From Beroe forskalii (taxonomy: Eukaryota; Ctenophora; Nuda; Beroida; Beroidae), in the NCBI GenBank assembly GCA_011033025.1, contig WFMF01000045.1:186001-250000 (forward strand): 64,000 nucleotides of DNA. Reading direction: 5' to 3'. The translations under genes were made by a program, and so were the position numbers. Under the pieces are notes generated by a model. The model was not told the origin of the DNA, ran no database searches, and saw only the letters and a list, made by a program, of their open reading frames with translations. Positions within the stretch are counted from its first letter, which is position 1; each line of letters begins with the position of its first letter. Of the stretch, positions 56,540 to 64,000 are shown one piece after another.

Positions 56540-57596
56540 AATGTGGAAGGTTAATAAGCTAGCGATAATTTGATTAATCTAAATATCAATAATTTCAATA
56601 ATCTTAAATGCAAGAGTGTATTAATTGAAGCAATGCACATTGTTTTCAATCATGACAATAAAATGAATCAAAATTGAATCAAATTGAAGTTATAAAGTTG
56701 GCTATAGGTTACTCGTGAGGGTGTGAAGAGAGTTGGTTTCTATGAAAGGTTGCAGTAAAGATGTTTTAGTCAGAGCTTTTTCGGATGATGAAGATTCTCA
56801 AGATAAACTGGTTAAAATTAGCAGAAGAACATTGGGTCCCTAAACTACAGGCTCAAAAAGGCAGCAAGAGAAAACGAGCAACAATGAAATACAGCTGCAC
56901 CAACTATACCTGATAATGGTCGATCACAGAGACTGTTATTATTAAATCGTGTCAAATTCCTGAGCACACTGACACCAATCAGTATAGGAAAAGGACACAG
57001 AGCTTTTAAAATAATGGTCCGGTAATGGCAAAGTAAGTATAGACTAGGGACACTCTCATGACCTAATAATGGGCAATTATCAATATTTCATACAAATCAC
57101 AGAGGACCTTGCAGATAATCTGACAAAGTGGTTACGTGGTGTGTGGGAATCGGTTATTAAATATTAAACTATCATGAGCTAAAATATGCAAGGGTACACA
57201 TATAATTGTCAGTGTGACTCTGGCCATCATTAGTATCATTTGGCAGCTTTGAGAACTTTTCTAAGGCTTGATTTAAAGAGGAAATTCCAGAGGTTTCGTG
57301 AGGGAACGAGGTATAATGGGAGGATATTACCAAATTATAAGGTGAATGTATGTGGACTTTTGAATAAGATTAGACTGGGCAAGTGGACAGAGATCGAAAA
57401 CAGTGAAAATGGATGTCAGTTTGAGCAAAGAACCGTCAGATGAAGCAATGAATTTCAAGCACGTCCGATGAAGCAATGAACTTCAGCAGTTATTGGGCAT
57501 GTCAGATGAAGCAATGGTCAATGGTCGGGCATTTCGGATAACGATAAGACATTTCAACTGTTCAAATAGGGAGATTTATAAATATAAAAGCTTATA
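56540..57596. other. Region upstream of PGAM5
   Basis: Includes the presumed PGAM5 promoter side. No TATA or other element can be assigned. No gene recognised. Confidence 0.4.
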
Positions 57597-58158
57597 CCTT
57601 AGTACAGAATATTTATACGTCACGAATTTTATACGGATATAATTTATACGACATTAAATTTATACGATTTTGTCAGTCACCAAGAAAATAGAAATTCGGT
57701 TTGATGAATTCAGTTAAAAATTTGGAGAAAAGAGCCATCAGTATCCCTTATGTTTTGAGTATCAAGTATTCTTTTCACTGCGTTAGCGATACCAGCTGCA
57801 GACCATCCATGTAAAATATTTCACTTTCCTTCTGGTGTATTAAAGTAAGTGAAAGCCTTTGATATTGTCTTTGCATGCAGAGTTCGAAGGACATCTTTTC
57901 CTGTATTTACTTTGATGTCATCTATTCGTGGAGAAATGTTTAGCAATAGACCAGTTATCTCAGCACTAATAGACTCAGCACTAGCATCCTGTTCAATAGG
58001 TTTCAATGTACGGTTGACAGTCAGATCAAGTGGCGACAAGAATGGAAAATTTGTACGACACATAATTTATACTTCATAAATTTTATACGACATGAAATTT
58101 ATACGAAGAAATCAAAATTCGTATAAATATTGTGATGTATAAATATTCTGTACTAAGG
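57597..58158. mobile_element. pogo/Tigger-type MITE, copy 2
   Basis: Same element as at 50929-51512 and very similar over its whole length. Perfect outer ends CCTTAGTACAG … CTGTACTAAGG, flanked by TA (57595-57596 and 58159-58160). A 22-bp internal deletion after GGAGAAAAGAG relative to copy 1 breaks the longer frame; the 57821-58063 minus frame keeps [11 protein letters not shown] and [10 protein letters not shown]. Confidence 0.85.
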
Positions 58159-58160
58159 TA

Positions 58161-59797
58161 TATCGTGTCATGGCCGATATTAAATTAAATGTTTTTTATA
58201 GAAATAAAATGCTTGTGATTAATCATAGATTTAGATCATTAAAACACGTGGGTTATTTGGAAAATGGTATCATCATAATAAAAATTCAACACAGCACAGG
58301 CATTTATTTAATAAATAATTTTAATTAGAACAATCATGCCTTCATAGTAGTGTTCGCATTTTGAATCAGGACTTAAAGGAAAATGACAGTTTCTTTTTCA
58401 AGGTGGAATTACAGGCGCATATTACCATTGACAAGACAATAAAAGAAACAGTTTTATATTATGAATGCGAGTGAAAGTTGTTATTAGTTCAAATTTGTTG
58501 ATGAAAGACAATAGTCCCTGTTCTGGGGAGCGAACACCGCTTCTTAACTCGAAGAAGATAATACATTAGTACTAAGAGCGTGACCGGGTGTGATAATGTG
58601 GACCAAATGTGGTCGCAGTGTGATATTTACTACTAAGTAAAAGTTAAAGAAATCACTCCAAAAAACGAGAGCTTGACATGTTTAAACACCTCATCATCAG
58701 TTTAACCTCTAAAACTTGAAATACAAATATATCTACTGTTGCATTGGTCGCCAACAAAGGTTTTAAAATGGTTAAAAGTGATGCCATCTAATTAAAAAAG
58801 GTTCAGGACGGCGTGAATTGACGGCATCAAACCACCAGGGATTGTTTTGTGGACGACCTTCATACGACACGAGCTAATAATCGATCAAAAACCCACCAAA
58901 CAATGTCTAAATACCAATCAAACAAACAATTCACCAGTGGATGACTGGGCCACTGAACAGTTAGCTGTTTTAAAAAACAATTCATACTCTCTGAGCTGTA
59001 ATAGGAAATTACAGCTGATTACAGTCTTTATCGTGATAAAATTAGACGATATAACGTCTAGAATATATATGTAGATATTAGTATTTTGATATGGGATCAA
59101 TTACATATTAACACGTAATCAGCCAGAAGAACAGGAGCCAGATGGGTTTTTCGAATGATTGAACTACACATTTTTGGTTCACGTTTTTGTAACAGATACA
59201 ACTACTGTAAACATGACGGTGGGGGGGGGGGAATGTTGAAAAATTGATTACGTAATATGCAAACGGTCCCAGAAGCGATAGAATGATGATGAGTAAAAGT
59301 GATGTAAATTTCGTAGACGAAATTTGAATATGCGTCCCGACAACTTTCGGATTTCCGCATGCTGTTTAAAACGTTCGGGAGTCCTTATCAACAACAACAA
59401 CAAACGCTAATGTAAAAAGTCATTCATAGTTCTGAACGTCACAGGTTATCATTAAGACTGGATTGATATCACTATCAGTAGTAATTATTGTTATTTCAAT
59501 GATTGATTCACTGATAACTCAGCTATTGGTGGAATGAGAAAAGTTTCAATTCGGTGTTCCCAACTGCACATCTTCGGAATTATATTACTCAAGAAACATA
59601 GATTTCATTAATCATTTATTTAGGGTTCATTTATTCAGGGTTAAGAGAAGTACAGTTTATTTTCAAGTCATTTAAAGGTAACCATCAGATAACAGATGAG
59701 ACGTATTATAACCAACAGACTGAAGACAAGGCAGCAATATACCGGAGACATTATGAGCTGAGAACACCTCACCTTGGTTACTTCACAACCTGTCAGG
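58161..59797. other. Intergenic, AT-rich
   Basis: No gene recognised. Near 59219 there is a G run followed by TTGATTACGTAATATGCAAA and CGGTCCC, which resembles one end of the MITE at 48086-48250. Confidence 0.45.
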
Positions 59798-59990
59798 AGT
59801 GGCGGATGCGGGAGGGGTTGTAGCTCTTGGACATGATCCGGGGTCGGGGCACGTCGTTCTCCGGACCCCCATTGAACGCTTCCATCATCGTCTTCATGCT
59901 GTGAGCGATGCTCTCCCCTTCGTGCTCGACGAGTCGTTGGTCCGGAAGTCGTCCCTCCGGTAGTTCGCGGGGAAGGAGATCGGCACTACC
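59798..59990 (-). CDS. C-terminal exon of an unidentified gene
   Basis: An open, GC-richer frame ending in TGA: ELPEGRLPDQRLVEHEGESI, then AHSMKTMMEAFNGG, ENDVPRPRIMSKSYNP and SRIRHS. Codon composition looks genuine. The 5' edge is unclear because satellite array D begins within about 15 bp, so the exon may be truncated by it. It could be the last exon of the ankyrin gene further right, but the phases could not be matched. Confidence 0.5.
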
Positions 59991-60005
59991 CTTTGTTGGT
60001 CACTT

Positions 60006-61990
60006 GAAATGGACGATTATAAACAAAAAGTCCATTTTAGGTAAAAATTGGGTTTAAAGAGGCTGTAAATCGTGAAAATGAGAAATTCAAAATTCTGAAA
60101 GCAGCATTTTCTTAGTTGGATCAAACTGTACTGGCCACAAAATTTCATGAGTTAACTAGTAAGTTTACTAGGAGGACCCCCCCCGCCCCCGAGATACTGA
60201 TCAAAATTCAGAAAATACTCTGACACAATTGGACTTGGGAAAACTCTGTGTATAAATGCATCATTATTTGGTTCTAGTACCTCTCTGGAAGGCAGTCACA
60301 TGGGAAAAAGTTTTGAGCCTCATTTTTGGTCCTTGTGGACAATTATAGACAAAGAAGTCCATTTTTAGGCCAAAAATTGGGTTTTTAAGAGGCTGTAAAT
60401 CGTGAAAATGGCCAAAATTCAAAATTCTGGAAGCAGCATTTTCTTAGTTAGATCAAACTGTACTGGCCTGCAAAATTTCATGAGTTAACTAGTAAGTTTA
60501 CTAGGACGACCCCCCCCCCCGAGATACTGATCAAAATTCAGAAAATACTCTGACACAATTGGACTTGGGAAAACTCTGTGTATAAATGCATCATTATTTG
60601 GTTCTAGTACACTCTCTGGAAGGCAGTCACATGGGAAAAGCAGTTTTGACCTCATTTTTGGTCCTTGTGGACAATTAGACAAAAAGTCCATTTTAGGCCA
60701 AAATTGGGTTTTTAGAGGCTGTAAATTGTGAAAATGGCCGAAATTCAAAATTCTGAAAGCAGCATTTTCTTAGTTGGATCAAACTGTACTGGCCTGCAAA
60801 ATTTCATGAGTTAACTAGTAAGTTTACTAGGACGACCCCCCCCCCCAGATACTGATCAAAATTCAGAAAATACTCTGACACAATTGGACTTGGGGAAAAC
60901 TCTGTGTATAAATGCATCATTATTTGGTTCTAGTACACTCTCTGGAAGGCAGTCACATGGGAAAAAGCAGTTTTGAGCCTCATTTTGGTCCTTGTGGACG
61001 ATTATAGACAAAAAGTCCATTTTAGGCCAAAAATTGGGTTTTAAGAGGCTGTAAATCGTGAAAATGGCCGAAATTCAAAATTCTGAAAGCAGCATTTTCT
61101 TAGTTGGATCAAACTGTACTGGCCTGCAAAATTTCATGAGTTAACTAGTAAGTTTACTAGGAGGACCCCCCCCCGAGATACTGATCAAAATTCAGAAAAT
61201 ACTCTGACACAATTGGACTTGGGGAAAACTCTGTGTATAAATGCATCATTATTTGGTTCTAGTACACTCTCTGGAAGGCAGTCACATGGGAAAAAGCAGT
61301 TTTGAACCTCATTTTTAATCCTTGTGGATGATTATAGACAAAGAAGTCCATTTTTAGGCCAAAAATTGGGTTTTTAAGACGCTGTAAATCGTGAAAATGG
61401 CCGAAATTCAAAATTCTGAAAGCAGCATTTTCTTAGTTGGATCAAACTGTACTGGCCTGCAAAATTTCATGAGTTAACTAGTAAGTTTACTAGGACGACC
61501 CCCCCCCGAGATACTGATCAAAATTCAGAAAATACTCTGACACAATTGGACTTGGGGAAAACTCTGTGTATAAATGCATCATTATTTGGTTCTAGTACAC
61601 TCTCTGGAAGGCAGTCACATGGGAAAAAGCAGTTTTGAACCTCATTTTTGGTCCTTGTGGACGATTATAGACAAAGAAGTCCATTTTTAGGCCAAAAATT
61701 GGGTTTTTAAGAGGCTGTAAATCGTGAAAATGGCCGAAATTCAAAATTCTGAAAGCAGCATTTTCTTAGTTGGATCAAACTGTACTGGCCTGCAAAATTT
61801 CATGAGTTAACTAGTAAGTTTACTAGGACGACCGCCCCCCCCCCCAAGATACTGATCAAAATTCAGAAAATACTCTGACACAATTGGGCTTGGGAAAAAC
61901 TCTGTGTATAAATGCATCATTATTTGGTTCTAGTACACTCTCTGGAAGGCAGTCACTAGGAAAAAAAAGTTTTGAGCCTCATTTTTGTAT
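60006..61990 (+). repeat. Satellite array D, ~333 bp unit
   Basis: About six copies of the satellite unit with array-specific variants (TTTACTAGGACGACC, TTTGAGCCTCATTTTTGG, GTGGACGATTATAG). The first and third units carry small deletions. It ends at about 61990 inside a unit, in unrelated AT-rich DNA. Confidence 0.96.
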
Positions 61991-62216
61991 ATTGTCAAAT
62001 TTCCCAAAATATTGGTTGAACCTCCTAAAATCCCCACAAACCCCGGATTATTTGAAAATTTCATTATCGGCATTATTCAGAGTGAGTGTCATAATGAATT
62101 ATTTTTCATCATAAGTGGTTAAGAATGTCACATGAGCGTGTAGTTCATAGCACGGCCAGTAAGAAATATCAGACGTTTTGTTTATTTATATCATATTATC
62201 TGATATCTCATTGCAG

Positions 62217-62863
62217 GTGATGGACCAGGAGAATGCAGCAAACTCTGCAATACTGGAGTGGACATGAATGGAAACAAATGCAATACACACAGATGCTTCC
62301 TGGAGACGTTTAGAGATGAGAACCTAAGTATTGGATCCTTTAGGCCGGAATGGGTGAACTTTCGTGGAACCAGAAAAACATGGCCTTACATTTTACCGTA
62401 TATGAAAAAAATGTCAAGTGCTCGAGCTGTTTATGGCAACTGGAAGATTGAGTACTTTGGAAATGAAGGAGATCAGGTCGTATGTGAAGGAGAGGAAATA
62501 CCGTTTCTGGATGTCAATGATGAACTCGAGGGAGTGATAGAATTGCATGAAAACCCTCCTGATTGCAACTACTATCTGCGTTTAACAGACGGGAATTCAA
62601 TCGTAAGATTCAGGCGCTCAAACGGAATTCTGAACAAAGTGAGCAAGAAGTATAACGATTGGGCAACAGGAGTTGTCACTTTCAAGGGTTACTGGAGAGT
62701 TTACAAGAATTCCAAGTGGGGTGGAGATTACTTTGACATCTGTGAAGGGGATGATGTGACTGACATCAATAAGGGTCTGAAAGATGATGGATTGATGGGG
62801 AAGATTTCTGGAGTTCAACGACTCTCCTGCTGTGGAAAGAACAATCCAAACCGTATTTGTTAG
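62217..62863 (+). CDS. Secreted-type beta/gamma-crystallin-like protein, 3' exon
   Basis: One large exon opening after TTGCAG in phase and ending in TAG. Upstream exon(s), presumably with a signal peptide, were not found. The start is Cys-rich (GECSKLCNTGVDMNGNKCNT). The C-terminal half (about 75 residues) fits a Greek-key beta/gamma-crystallin motif: GYWRVYKNSKWGGDYFDICE, a calcium-site-like D/E-rich turn, DVTDINKGL, and ISGVQRLSC. A related first motif may be GNWKIEYFGNEGDQVVCEGE. Eleven cysteines in about 215 residues suggest extracellular disulphides. Such domains bind calcium or act as structural or aggregating modules; the specific role is unknown. Confidence 0.68.
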
Positions 62864-63390
62864 TGATAAACGACTTCTATGGGCGGTCTATAAGTTTACC
62901 CACAAGACATTAGGTTGACCAATCAGAGCAAAGTATTCTTATGAAACTGTGCACTGATTCGTCTAGCCAAGGAAAGCTGTGGCTAAACTTATATGTGAGT
63001 GCCTATAATGTCAGCAGATTTTTCAAAAATATGTGTTCTTAAATGGAAAATGGTATTGTTTATTGTGTAGAATGTAGATCTTAAATTCCTTTCATGAATA
63101 AAAGAATTTGGGCTGAGTCTCTTGAAATTATGCAAAGATTCAACAAGAATTATGCTCATTTCCAACCTAAATTATCGAGTGACTGAGTACTAAAGTAATA
63201 TTTCCTCCCCTGTTTCCAGCTAAAGTACTGAGATTAGAGAATTGCCCTAGATTCTGTGCACAACGTCTCAGAACGATATTTGAACAAAATTTCTTCGCTT
63301 TACTCGTCCTTTATTAAGTAATATTTCCCTCCCCTGTTCCCCCACCCAGACTATCGCAATACGATAAAAGGACTAAGGTATTAGATGTAT
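62864..63390. other. Downstream of the crystallin-like exon
   Basis: The probable 3' UTR includes a polyadenylation-type AATAAA near 63098. No other gene is seen. Confidence 0.45.
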
Positions 63391-63395
63391 CTAAC

Positions 63396-63510
63396 CTTCA
63401 GGGGACGTTTCCCCGTCCTCGTCGTCCGTGTACTAACCTTCAGGGGACGTTTCCCCGTCCTCGTCGTCCGTGTAGCCACCCAGCTCCTCCACACAAATCA
63501 GCAGTCCCAG
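63396..63510 (-). CDS. Candidate internal exon with duplicated donor edge
   Basis: On the minus strand a frame reads LGLLICVEELGGYTDDEDGE and ends TSPE|G at a GTTAGT donor. The last 30 bp of exon plus donor (CTTCAGGGGACGTTTCCCCG with CTAAC before it) are repeated twice (63396-63434 and 63437-63475), so there are two equivalent donors 41 bp apart. The acceptor and link to the ankyrin exon are uncertain because the phases do not match cleanly. Confidence 0.45.
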
Positions 63511-63816
63511 CCGAACCGACTTTTTTCAACGTCCTTGAAAAGATTTCCCGACGCGATTGATCAAGGTAAACTGCGGGGAAAACTTATAAAGATATAGAGT
63601 GAGACGGATACAAATCGTGGAACAGTCCCAGGGAACTATTGAATATTATGCGACTTTTTTCAACACTAATAAACTGAAAAGATTTGCTCGTTATATTGAT
63701 TGATCTAATACTCGCATAAGCTTCATATGTCTGAACGATTGAACGAATAAACGACTCGCAAAGTCGTTATGTATAATTCACGATGCCTATCACAAATACT
63801 ACTAAATTCCACAAAC

Positions 63817-63933
63817 CATCAGCTCTGTTTTGGATGAGCCATCTCAGCATCTCAACCTGGCCGTGTCCTGCAGCTTTGTGGGAAGGGGTTGACTGGTGGT
63901 CGTCTCTTGCGTTGACATCATACAACCCACCTC
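63817..63933 (-). CDS. Ankyrin-repeat exon of a gene continuing past the window
   Basis: Acceptor GCCTCAG at 63934-63936 and donor GATG|GTTTGTG give a 117-nt exon: GGLYDVNARDDHQSTPSHKA, then AGHGQVEMLRWLIQNRAD. This is one canonical ankyrin repeat (N-A-R-D … STP-HKAA-GHG-VEMLRWLI … AD). The rest of the gene lies to the right of the window, and one or two exons may lie to the left. Confidence 0.7.
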
Positions 63934-64000
63934 CTGAGGCGTGGAGATAGTAACTTCGAGTGAAGAAGTGAGTGGAGAAGTGGGTGAGGAAGTGAGTGAA

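Noticed and set aside
59798-63933. Joining the terminal exon at 59798, the candidate exon at 63396 and the ankyrin exon into one gene
   Set aside because: Exon phases do not match with the splice sites I can see, so they are kept separate.

Overview
This window is nuclear DNA of an animal. Genes are split by GT-AG introns, the intergenic DNA is AT-rich and full of repeats, and the recognisable proteins are metazoan: IFT52, CCDC146, PGAM5, GINS4/SLD5, a class A GPCR and a membrane-anchored PDZ protein. The mix of pogo-type transposon remnants, a beta/gamma-crystallin-like secreted protein and a short 'DWV.V.Y.G..YPG' domain gene suggests a non-bilaterian, most likely a cnidarian. That placement is inference. 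Most genes lie on the minus strand.

Layout: 1-2464 satellite array A (~333 bp unit). 4431-5496 small five-exon gene (+). 6600-7120 tandem repeats. 7123-9482 satellite array B. 9490-9735 dispersed palindromic element. 10720-12952 complete four-exon PDZ gene (-) starting MGSCLS. 14160-14620 minisatellite. 15418-16675 GPCR (+). 17966-21691 coiled-coil gene with Trp modules (-). 21994-25998 a 4 kb inverted-repeat element with a second inverted-repeat element nested in it. 26436-29279 CCDC146 (-). 30133-34075 complete eight-exon IFT52 (-). 34789-37401 PH-domain adaptor (-). 40400-42373 second Trp-module coiled-coil gene (-). 43034-43500 last two exons of GINS4 (-). 43687-44708 26-bp minisatellite. 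44709-47754 satellite array C. 47757-48995 three-copy repeat with two small insertions. 49541-56531 complete six-exon PGAM5 (-), whose 4.8 kb intron holds a pogo-type MITE and a 3.3 kb long-inverted-repeat element carrying a decayed PIF1-family helicase. 57597-58158 second copy of the MITE. 59798-59990 a terminal exon (-). 60006-61990 satellite array D. 62217-62863 crystallin-like exon (+). 63400-63933 exons of an ankyrin-repeat gene (-).

Functional theme: IFT52, CCDC146 and two related coiled-coil proteins form a run of probable cilium/microtubule genes at 18-42 kb. They are collinear but nothing shows co-regulation.

Main observation: short tandem duplications sit exactly on exon-intron junctions in at least seven places, in five or six unrelated genes. 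The extreme case is GINS4, where about 39 copies of a 26-bp unit each carry the last codons of an exon (A-R-E-Y-H) plus a 5' splice site. The PDZ gene has a similar minisatellite on a 3' splice site. This looks like a recurrent, genome-wide way of making minisatellites from splice junctions.
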